This document shows positions 57,475 through 64,000 of a stretch of 64,000 nt of DNA, piece by piece. The translations under genes were made by a program, and so were the position numbers. Under the pieces are notes generated by a model. It was not told where the DNA came from. It did no database searches and worked only from the letters and a program-made list of their open reading frames with translations. This stretch comes from Nitratireductor sp. GISD-1A_MAKvit (GTDB lineage Bacteria; Pseudomonadota; Alphaproteobacteria; Rhizobiales; Rhizobiaceae): the NCBI RefSeq assembly GCF_040819555.1, contig NZ_CP161920.1, positions 3,099,001-3,163,000 on the forward strand, written 5' to 3'. How positions within the stretch are numbered: position 1 is the stretch's first letter; each line of letters begins with the position of its first letter.

Positions 57475-58824
57475 CTATCGTGCCCGTGCCTGCCGCGCCC
57501 CGGTTCCAGCGGCCGCCTGCGGCGCTGCCGCCCGCCGCAAATCCAGCTGCACTTCCAGTACGTCGCCGGGCCGGAGCGGTGTCGTCTCGGAGATGTCCGC
57601 CCCTCCTTCACGTGATCCCTCGCGGAGAATGTCGAAACGCAGGGGCTGCTGTTCGAACGCCCGCTCGCCACGGCGAAGGAGCGACGCACCGGTTGCCTGA
57701 AGAAGCTGCTCCGTCACGCTGCGGCGCAGCTCCAGATCATCGATTTCCAGATTGACCTTCTGCAGCTCCGTGCCGATTTCCGTTCGCCGCGCGCCTTCAA
57801 GGCTGAGCGCGTCGCGCTCCGTCTCGCTCAGGCGCTGCTGTGCCCGCATGGAAGCGACCGCAAGATCCAGACGGCTGGACTGCAGATCGGCCACGATGCG
57901 CTCAAGCCCGGTTTCGCGTGATTTCGTGACCGTGCCTTTCTTGACCAGCTGGGCGACAGTCTTGAGCTCTTCCTCGGCAATCCCGATCTGCCGGTCCTGG
58001 GCAATCATCTTCTCGCCCAGTATTCTGATCTCCTCACGAAAGAGCATGCCCAGCTCTTCCAGAGCCTTGCTCTGGCGCTGAAAGGCATTTCGCCGCGCTT
58101 CGAAAATCGCCTGCTCGTCGCGAACGAACTGGGCTGCGTGCCCCGCCAGCGGACGCCCTGCGAGGGCCGCCTCGAAATCCACTTTCGCATTGTCGAGCAG
58201 TTCCGCATCGAGCCGCGCACGCCGCGTCGCCAGTTGCAGAAGTTGCAGGTCAATGCGGCCAATCTCGCCGGCGTAGCGGATCTGCTCGAGTTCGGAATAT
58301 CCGCCAGCCAGGTCGGTTCGGCGTACCCGGCCACCGGCCATGGCCAGTGCCTGCATGACCGTCAGGCCCGGCCTGAACTCGAATTCTCCCGGCCGCTCAA
58401 CGCTGCCGGTCACGAATATGGAGGGATAGCGGACGACCTCCACCGTGGTTGCAGGGGGGGCGAGAAGTCCGGTTTTGCGCTGCAGGGCCTGCGAAATCTG
58501 CTGCGCCAGATCCAAGGCCGTCTGCTTCCGGGTCTGCACCGGGCCGACCAGCGGGAGCGCGACCGTACCGGCCGGGGAGATGACATACTCTCCATTGAGT
58601 GCAGTCCATTCCCGATACTCACCCTGCGCCTCCATCCACTCGACCACCGAGATCCGGAGACGCGTCTGCGGAAGCAGGAGAAACTCGTCGGCGGCACGGG
58701 CCGTTCCGGGCCCGGGGAGCACGAACAGAAAGGCGAGTACCGTCACGAGTCCGGTGAGACTGCACGCCTGCCCGACGCGGCCCGTTGCAGCATGATTGAT
58801 CCTGTCGCCTGTCATCCCGCCCAT
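57475..58824 (-). CDS. Polysaccharide export protein, ExoF-like
   Basis: A 449-residue secreted protein. The signal peptide (about 20-44, LVTVLAFLFVLPGPGTARA) has no lipobox cysteine, unlike true Wza. A Poly_export domain follows (LLLPQTRLRISVVEW, NGEYVISPAGTVALPLVGPV) and an SLBB-like region (VTGSVERPGEFEFRPGLTV). A long coiled-coil segment (about 200-380) and a second export-like segment (ETTPLRPGDVLEVQL) close the protein. This layout matches ExoF-type periplasmic or outer-membrane export components. The ExoP-like gene starts 57 bases downstream on the same strand. Confidence 0.9.
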   Translation of the reverse strand: MGGMTGDRINHAATGRVGQACSLTGLVTVLAFLFVLPGPGTARAADEFLLLPQTRLRISVVEWMEAQGEYREWTALNGEYVISPAGTVALPLVGPVQTRKQTALDLAQQISQALQRKTGLLAPPATTVEVVRYPSIFVTGSVERPGEFEFRPGLTVMQALAMAGGRVRRTDLAGGYSELEQIRYAGEIGRIDLQLLQLATRRARLDAELLDNAKVDFEAALAGRPLAGHAAQFVRDEQAIFEARRNAFQRQSKALEELGMLFREEIRILGEKMIAQDRQIGIAEEELKTVAQLVKKGTVTKSRETGLERIVADLQSSRLDLAVASMRAQQRLSETERDALSLEGARRTEIGTELQKVNLEIDDLELRRSVTEQLLQATGASLLRRGERAFEQQPLRFDILREGSREGGADISETTPLRPGDVLEVQLDLRRAAAPQAAAGTGARQARAR

Positions 58825-59133
58825 TCCGTGGGTTCATCGGATTGCTGGAAGGTTGGTTTTCTTCCGCCCCCCGATCATCGGGCGAAACGACGCCGGGTAA
58901 ATTCGGTTGAACTGCTTTGCAGCTAATTCCTTTCGGGTAATGGCACTAAGCCGATTGGGCTTCTGCCGAAAAACCGGGTGCCACGGGGAAGCGCAACGAG
59001 CCGTTTGGAGGATGATCTAGGCCGTTTGTGCATTCGGCTCCATCGTTCAGACACGCATGCAGCCGTATTGTCGGTGTGCCCCCGAAGGACAATTGGCAGC
59101 ACTATCGTGGCCAGCAAAAACGGGAGAAAGAGC
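58825..59133. other. Intergenic region between divergent export and glycosyltransferase genes
   Basis: About 309 bases without a gene. It should contain the promoter for the exoF-exoP-glycosyltransferase unit on the minus strand and for the glycosyltransferase on the plus strand. I see no strong inverted repeat. Confidence 0.4.
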
Positions 59134-60330
59134 GTGCGCGTCGCCATTGTCCATTACTGGCTCGTTTCCATGCGCGGAGGCGAGAAGGTCGTCGAGGCTC
59201 TGTGCGACATGTATCCCGATGCGGATATTTTCACTCTCGTCTACGACGAAAACCGGGTTTCGGAGAAGATTCGCAGACACCGGGTCATCCCCTCGTTTCT
59301 GCAGAAGATTCCAGGAGCAAAGCGACACTATCAATCGCTTCTCCCCCTCATGCCCTTTGCGCTCGAGAGCCTCGACGTCTCCCGATACGATCTTGTCATC
59401 TCCAGTGAATCCGGACCTGCAAAGGGCATCACCCCGGGGCCACAGGCGACGCATGTGTGCTACTGCCACTCGCCCATGCGCTATGTGTGGGACCACTACC
59501 ATTTCTATCGCGCCAATGCCGGGATTCCCGCGCGGCTGCTGATGCCATGGCTCGCTCCAGCCCTGCGTGCATGGGACGTGACCACCGCAGCCAGGGTCGA
59601 TGCCTTCGTGGCCAATTCACGCCATGTGGCAGACCGCATCGGCAAATATTACAGACGCCACGCCACCGTTCTCAACCCGCCGGTCAGCGTGAACGACTTC
59701 ACCCCGGGCGACGGCGTTGGAGACTACTATCTCGTTGCCGGACAACTGGTGGGCTACAAGCGGGTTGAGCTGGCCGTCCGCGCCTTCACCAGAATGAAGC
59801 GCAAGCTCGTCGTGATTGGCGAAGGGCCGGAGGCGGCAGAGCTGAAGCGCATGGCCGGCCCCACCATCACCTTTCTGGGGCGTGTCCCCTTTGAAGAGCT
59901 CAGGAATGCGATGGCGCATTGCCGCGCTCTTGTCTTTCCCGGCACCGAGGATTTCGGGATCGTGCCCGTGGAAGTCATGGCGAGTGGACGACCGGTCATC
60001 GCCCATGCGAGCGGTGGCATTCTCGATTCCGTCGTGCCGGATCGGACGGGGCTTCTCTTCGATGACCAGACCGAAGACGGCCTCGTCGAGGCGGTCCTCC
60101 GCTTCGAGGCACGGGAGACGACTTTCCGTACCGGGGACATTCGAAATCACGCCCTGCAGTTCGGTGAAGACCGGTTTAAACAACGCCTGCAGCTGATCAT
60201 CGACCAGGAGATCGAGAGACGGAAGCCGCGTCCCCACGCGCTATCGCCGGCACTTCGCACACGCGTGCCCCTTCAGGTGCGCATGCAAAGGGACGTCCCC
60301 CAGGATCACCATCTGAGAAACGGAGCGTGA
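59134..60330 (+). CDS. Glycosyltransferase family 4
   Basis: A 398-residue GT-B protein starting at the GTG at 59134 (GGGAG about seven bases upstream). This start gives the typical N-terminus VRVAIVHYWLVSMRGGEKVV; in-frame starts further upstream add non-conserved sequence. Other features are CHSPMRYVWDHYHFY, ANSRHVADRIGKYY, YYLVAGQLVGYKRVELAV, and the donor site FPGTEDFGIVPVEVMASGRP. The protein resembles GDP-sugar transferases such as mannosyltransferases of exopolysaccharide loci. The product specificity is not clear. Confidence 0.92.
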   Translation: MRVAIVHYWLVSMRGGEKVVEALCDMYPDADIFTLVYDENRVSEKIRRHRVIPSFLQKIPGAKRHYQSLLPLMPFALESLDVSRYDLVISSESGPAKGITPGPQATHVCYCHSPMRYVWDHYHFYRANAGIPARLLMPWLAPALRAWDVTTAARVDAFVANSRHVADRIGKYYRRHATVLNPPVSVNDFTPGDGVGDYYLVAGQLVGYKRVELAVRAFTRMKRKLVVIGEGPEAAELKRMAGPTITFLGRVPFEELRNAMAHCRALVFPGTEDFGIVPVEVMASGRPVIAHASGGILDSVVPDRTGLLFDDQTEDGLVEAVLRFEARETTFRTGDIRNHALQFGEDRFKQRLQLIIDQEIERRKPRPHALSPALRTRVPLQVRMQRDVPQDHHLRNGA

Positions 60331-60337
60331 CGAGATC

Positions 60338-60715
60338 ATGTTTTCTGCCCTGCGCCTTCGACACAGGACGCGCGACGAAGAAACCGACCGGTGGCGCATC
60401 AACAGACTGTTTCAGACCATGGAAACCTGTGAACTGGGCCTGCAGGCGGAAAAACGCCGATTGGAAAAGCGCCGGGAGAACGTGGCCGCCACGGCGGCTT
60501 TTGCGCAGGCCCGCTGTGAGAATGGCACGCTCGAAGTGGCTCTTTCCACCCAGGTCGAGGAGATGACATGCATCCTGAAAGTTTACAGCGATCGTCTCGA
60601 AAGCCTGCAACGCCAGATCGACCTCATTCGGTGCCTGCGTCAGGCCGCCCAGACGCGAGCTGACATGAATGATCCGATCCCAGCGGCTGACCAGGTTCGA
60701 ACCGTTCGCCAATAG
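60338..60715 (+). CDS. Hypothetical small coiled-coil protein
   Basis: A 125-residue frame beginning seven bases after the glycosyltransferase stop. It is rich in charged residues with heptad-like spacing (LQAEKRRLEKRRENVAA and LKVYSDRLESLQRQIDLI), so a coiled coil is likely. There is no signal peptide or transmembrane segment, and I recognise no family. Tight spacing after a real gene supports translation. The next 370 bases hold no recognisable gene. Confidence 0.45.
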   Translation: MFSALRLRHRTRDEETDRWRINRLFQTMETCELGLQAEKRRLEKRRENVAATAAFAQARCENGTLEVALSTQVEEMTCILKVYSDRLESLQRQIDLIRCLRQAAQTRADMNDPIPAADQVRTVRQ

Positions 60716-61082
60716 ACGAAGCGACGCGCGGTTGCCGGCACTGCAGCTTCCAAAATGATTAGAGAAGGAACCACGATACCCTGACAAGATGAGCTTCTTA
60801 AGACCTAAGCGCAGGGGATTTGCACCATATGTCTAGCTGCGCACAGCGTCTGGACTCTTATGATTTCCAGCAGTTGGAAACACTGGGAATCGCCGTTCAG
60901 GCGACGCCATCGCCACCATCTTTGCCAGGGTTCTGGAACTTGGTGCAGCGCCAATGCCGAACCACGGGCCATCAGGCGCGGGGCAAACGATCAATACGGT
61001 TTCCGGACGGGTGCGAGGTCCGCGTACCGGGGACATGAAAAGACGTGAACCAGGGAAGGTCGGCAAACCGGGCAGATTTCTC

Positions 61083-62126
61083 ATGACAAGCAGCGGCAGT
61101 CCAGAACGTGCAGTTCAGCCATCCGACACCACCGGGATGGTGGAACTGATCGAAGAGAACATTCGCGCCTTCGACCTGAGCCTGTCGGGAATGCGCGTGG
61201 TTGTTCCCGTCGACAACGGGTTGCTCGCCGCAGCCGCCACCACCGCTCTGATGGCTGGCGCCGCAGCTGTCACCGCTGTCACCCCGGTGACAACCAGGTT
61301 TCAGTCGGCAGAGGAGGCGGCCGAGGCCACCCGTGCCCTCGCCGGCGCGGCTGGGCGCGCGGACAGGCTTGTCATCAGTGAACGCATCGACCATGAGACC
61401 TGCCGGACGACGAACATTCTGTTGAACGGCCCCTCCATCCGGCCCATCACACGATCGCTGATCGAACGCCTGCCGGTGCATTCTGTCGTGGCACTCATGC
61501 ACGAAGCGTGGATGACGCTGGAGGGCGAACTGGATGTGGACGCCTGTCTCGAACACGAAGTCCCGATTTCGGCCGTCAACGAATCCCACCCGCTCATGGG
61601 TGGAAGGGAACACCAGGCCGCATTGTGTCTGGCCCTTCTCGAACAGGCGGAAATACCGGTTTCTGATGCAGACATTGTTCTCATCTGTGACAACCCCCTT
61701 TCCGAAAATCTGGAACAGGGGCTGCGGCAGGCCGGTGCCCAGGTGGCCGTCGTCGCGCATGCGAGGCAGGTTTTCGAGCACGCGTGGGACGCCATCGTTC
61801 TGGCCAAGCGCCCCCACGATGAGCCGCGTCTGACCATTCAGGACCTCGGCTGGATCGCCAAGACCGCACCCGGCGCCACCATCGTTCAGTATTGGGGCGA
61901 TGTCGACCGCAAGGCGGCCCGCTATTTCGAACTCCGGGTCTGGCCGTCCCGCACGCCGGGCAAGGGACAATGGGGACTGCCGCTCGAAACCCTGGGTGCG
62001 AGGCCAATGCTGCAGCGCATCACCGGCGCGCTGAAAGCTGCCCAGAATGTTCTGGCAGGTCTACCCACGGCACCGGGAGGCCTTCACCAAACCCTTGCAT
62101 CTCTGGACCTTTTCAAAGACGAATGA
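61083..62126 (+). CDS. Hypothetical protein with Rossmann-like segments
   Basis: About 347 residues from the ATG at 61083; an ATG at 61035 is an alternative and neither has a good ribosome site. I do not recognise the family. An N-terminal stretch (LSLSGMRVVVPVDNGLLAAA, then ATTALMAGAAAVTAV) and a central one (DADIVLICDNPLSENLEQGL, then RQAGAQVAVVAHA) look like two beta-alpha-beta units. Conserved-looking polar motifs are ISERIDHETCRTTNILLNGP, AVNESHPLMGGREH and VQYWGDVDRKAARYF. It may bind a nucleotide or cofactor. It lies 118 bases before panB on the same strand, so co-transcription is possible. Confidence 0.7.
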   Translation: MTSSGSPERAVQPSDTTGMVELIEENIRAFDLSLSGMRVVVPVDNGLLAAAATTALMAGAAAVTAVTPVTTRFQSAEEAAEATRALAGAAGRADRLVISERIDHETCRTTNILLNGPSIRPITRSLIERLPVHSVVALMHEAWMTLEGELDVDACLEHEVPISAVNESHPLMGGREHQAALCLALLEQAEIPVSDADIVLICDNPLSENLEQGLRQAGAQVAVVAHARQVFEHAWDAIVLAKRPHDEPRLTIQDLGWIAKTAPGATIVQYWGDVDRKAARYFELRVWPSRTPGKGQWGLPLETLGARPMLQRITGALKAAQNVLAGLPTAPGGLHQTLASLDLFKDE

Positions 62127-62244
62127 CGTTCGGCAATTCGTTGCTCGACCTTCGCAACTGCACAAATCTATGCCATATCCCTGAGATCCGAAGCGTCAAT
62201 TGACCAGTTTGTGGAATGGCGGGCCGGACCGCAGGGAGGGAAGT

Positions 62245-63084
62245 TTGAGCGTCAATGCACGGAGCGCGGCTGTCACACCGCGCGGCATACTGGCGAGAAA
62301 GGGAGGCGAACCGCTCGTCTGCCTGACCGCCTACACGACACCCATGGCACGTCTCGTAGACCGCCATTGCGACATCGTTCTTGTGGGCGACAGTGTCGGC
62401 ATGGTGTTGCACGGACTTCCAGACACGCTCGGCGTGACACTGGACATGATGATCCTGCATGGAAAGGCTGTCCGCCGTGGCCTCGAGCGGTCTCTCCTCG
62501 TGGTCGACATGCCGTTCGGCACCTACGAGGAAACGCCCGAACAGGCGTTTCGCAACGCGTCGCGGCTGATGGCCGAAACGGGCTGTGGTGCCGTGAAGAT
62601 CGAGGGCGGCCAGAGCATGGAGAGCACCATCCGTTTCCTGACCCGCCGCGGCATCCCGGTCATGGCGCATATCGGACTGACCCCTCAGGCGGTTCACATG
62701 CTCGGTGGATACCGGGTGCAGGGTCGTGGTGACGACGCCGCGCACATTCTGCGCGATGCCGAAGCCGTGGCCCAGGCGGGCGCCTTTTCGGTCGTGCTGG
62801 AAAAGGTCCCGGCAGCGCTCGCAGACCGGATCACTGCCGCGATCACCATACCCACCATCGGGATCGGCGCTTCGGTGAACTGCGACGGGCAGATCCTCGT
62901 GATCGATGACATGCTGGGCATGTTTCAGGATTTCCAGCCGAAATTCGTCAAGCGCTTTGCCCGGATCGGAGAAATCGCCAAGTCAGCAATCGCGGATTAC
63001 GCTGCGGCGGTTCGCGCGCGGCAGTTCCCGAACGAAACACATGTCTTCACCGACGCACCTGCCGTCGAACAGGGGGAACCGTGA
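62245..63084 (+). CDS. panB: 3-methyl-2-oxobutanoate hydroxymethyltransferase
   Basis: A 279-residue protein, normal for PanB. It appears to start at a TTG (62245) behind GGGAGGG; another TTG at 62200 is in frame but has no ribosome site. Features are [51 protein letters not shown] and [21 protein letters not shown]. It makes ketopantoate from 2-oxoisovalerate and methylene-tetrahydrofolate, the first step to pantothenate and CoA. The stop overlaps the panC start by one base (TGATG). Confidence 0.96.
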   Translation: MSVNARSAAVTPRGILARKGGEPLVCLTAYTTPMARLVDRHCDIVLVGDSVGMVLHGLPDTLGVTLDMMILHGKAVRRGLERSLLVVDMPFGTYEETPEQAFRNASRLMAETGCGAVKIEGGQSMESTIRFLTRRGIPVMAHIGLTPQAVHMLGGYRVQGRGDDAAHILRDAEAVAQAGAFSVVLEKVPAALADRITAAITIPTIGIGASVNCDGQILVIDDMLGMFQDFQPKFVKRFARIGEIAKSAIADYAAAVRARQFPNETHVFTDAPAVEQGEP

Positions 63085-63941
63085 TGGGTCTGAGCATTCT
63101 GCGCACGGTCGATGCGCTGCGCGAACGGGTTCGGTGCTTTCGAAACGCTGGCGAAAGCGTGGCAGTGGTGCCCACCATGGGCGCCCTGCATCGGGGTCAT
63201 CTCAGCCTCGTCGAGACGGCAAAGGCGAACGCCGACCGGGTGATCGTCACGCTTTTCGTCAATCCGAAGCAGTTCAACAATGCCTCGGATCTGAAAGCCT
63301 ATCCCCGCACGGAAGCTGATGACGCGGCGAAACTTGCTCCGCTTGCGGTCGATGTGCTTTTCGCGCCGGATGTTGCGGAAATGTACGGGACCGGATTTTC
63401 CACAAACGTCTCGGTAGCAGGCGTCAGTGACGGGCTGTGCGGCGCCCATCGGCCCGGCCATTTTGACGGTGTGGCGACCGTGGTTGCCAAGCTGTTGCTG
63501 CAGAGCGGTGCCGACTACGCCTGCTTCGGCGAAAAAGACTACCAGCAATTGCTTGTGGTGCGCCGCCTCGTCGCCGATCTGAACATCCCGACGGGGATTA
63601 TCGCCTGTCCCACGGTGCGGGAGACTGACGGCCTCGCGCTTTCTTCGCGCAATGTCCGCCTGTCCACGCAGGAGCGGCAAAAAGCACCAGCCATGGCGGA
63701 GATTCTGTTTGAAAGTGCCAGGCGCCTGACCGATGGCGTGCAGGCCGGCATTGTGCTCAACGATGCTCGCAGTGCACTTGAAGATGTCGGTTTCGACAGG
63801 GTCGAATATTTCGAACTGCGCGATGCAGAAACCCTTCAGCCGATGGAGCATGCAGATCGACCCGCCAGATTGCTGGCAGCTGCCTGGCTTGGCGAGACCC
63901 GGCTGATCGACAATGTTCCGGTCGCGCCCTCAGCTTTCTGA
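63084..63941 (+). CDS. panC: Pantothenate synthetase (pantoate--beta-alanine ligase)
   Basis: A 285-residue protein with [15 protein letters not shown] (HxGH nucleotide site), [35 protein letters not shown] and LSSRNVRLS (the KMSKS-like region). It joins pantoate and beta-alanine with ATP to give pantothenate. The ATG at 63084 overlaps the panB stop, so translation is coupled. A GTG one codon earlier is also in frame. The 3' end overlaps a minus-strand gene by 12 bases. Confidence 0.97.
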   Translation: MGLSILRTVDALRERVRCFRNAGESVAVVPTMGALHRGHLSLVETAKANADRVIVTLFVNPKQFNNASDLKAYPRTEADDAAKLAPLAVDVLFAPDVAEMYGTGFSTNVSVAGVSDGLCGAHRPGHFDGVATVVAKLLLQSGADYACFGEKDYQQLLVVRRLVADLNIPTGIIACPTVRETDGLALSSRNVRLSTQERQKAPAMAEILFESARRLTDGVQAGIVLNDARSALEDVGFDRVEYFELRDAETLQPMEHADRPARLLAAAWLGETRLIDNVPVAPSAF

Positions 63942-64000
63942 ACCACCTCCGTCGTTCTTCTCAAATGCCCGCACGTCGTCGGCCAGCATCAGGGCGATGG
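63930..64000 (-). CDS. C-terminal tail of an unidentified gene (runs off the window)
   Basis: On the minus strand an open frame enters from position 64000 and ends at TGA 63932-63930. It reads about 23 residues, ending [17 protein letters not shown]. The convergent overlap with panC is short and typical of real gene ends, but too little is visible to name a product. Confidence 0.4.
   Translation of the reverse strand, partial: IALMLADDVRAFEKNDGGGSES

Noticed and set aside
60820..61038. A 72-residue plus-strand frame between the coiled-coil gene and the hypothetical gene
   Set aside because: Poor start context and no protein-like pattern; it is more likely intergenic.

Overview
GC-rich chromosomal DNA that fits an alphaproteobacterium of the order Hyphomicrobiales (Rhizobiales), probably near Phyllobacteriaceae. 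The support is a SleB-type wall hydrolase of the rhizobial kind, a TPR-der pair, Exo-type polysaccharide proteins (ExoY, ExoF and ExoP relatives), and intergenic palindromes of a style common in this order. I see no rRNA, tRNA, CRISPR array, transposase or phage gene.

Layout. (1) 1-6648: housekeeping and envelope genes (SleB-like hydrolase fragment, der, a TPR membrane protein, a secreted deacetylase-like protein, a BCCT transporter, a small lipoprotein). (2) 6871-25635: a salvage island for sugar and nucleoside by-products. It has a SorC-type regulator, a class II aldolase/dehydrogenase fusion, a ribose-type ABC transporter, mtnK-mtnA, two SDR dehydrogenases, a purine nucleoside phosphorylase, an MtaD-like deaminase, a BMP-type nucleoside ABC transporter and a cupin. 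Three promoter regions carry related TTGAC-N4-GTCAR-like palindromes, so one regulator may control all of it. The parts fit a route in which methylthioribose or 5-deoxyribose, imported free or released from deaminated nucleosides, becomes the 1-phosphate, is isomerised by MtnA and is cleaved by the aldolase to DHAP plus a small aldehyde. (3) 25711-60715: an exopolysaccharide locus with regulators, pyruvyltransferase, polymerase, GH16 glucanase, flippase, priming transferase, glycosyltransferases and ExoP/ExoF-like export proteins. (4) Inside that locus, 31867-48121: a hybrid NRPS-PKS line (A-PCP / KS-AT-ACP-AMT-C-A-PCP / C-PCP-TE) with its own phosphopantetheinyl transferase, a GINT1-like protein, a DegT aminotransferase and, next door, a GMC oxidoreductase. 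(5) 61083-64000: an unrecognised protein, panB, panC and a gene tail.

How the genes work together. The salvage island looks like one regulon in four transcription units feeding DHAP into central metabolism. The NRPS-PKS genes form a tight operon with start/stop overlaps. Their setting suggests a small peptide-like product that is either attached to a glycan or made alongside the exopolysaccharide. The terminal protein has an altered condensation motif (HQxxxDG) and a cysteine where the thioesterase nucleophile serine should be.

Caution. Five otherwise intact genes (7927, 19302, 33801, 44578 and 54227 onward) are each broken by what reads as one extra base in or beside a homopolymer run. This pattern suggests sequencing error more than real decay, so they are annotated as full-length genes with a marked frameshift.
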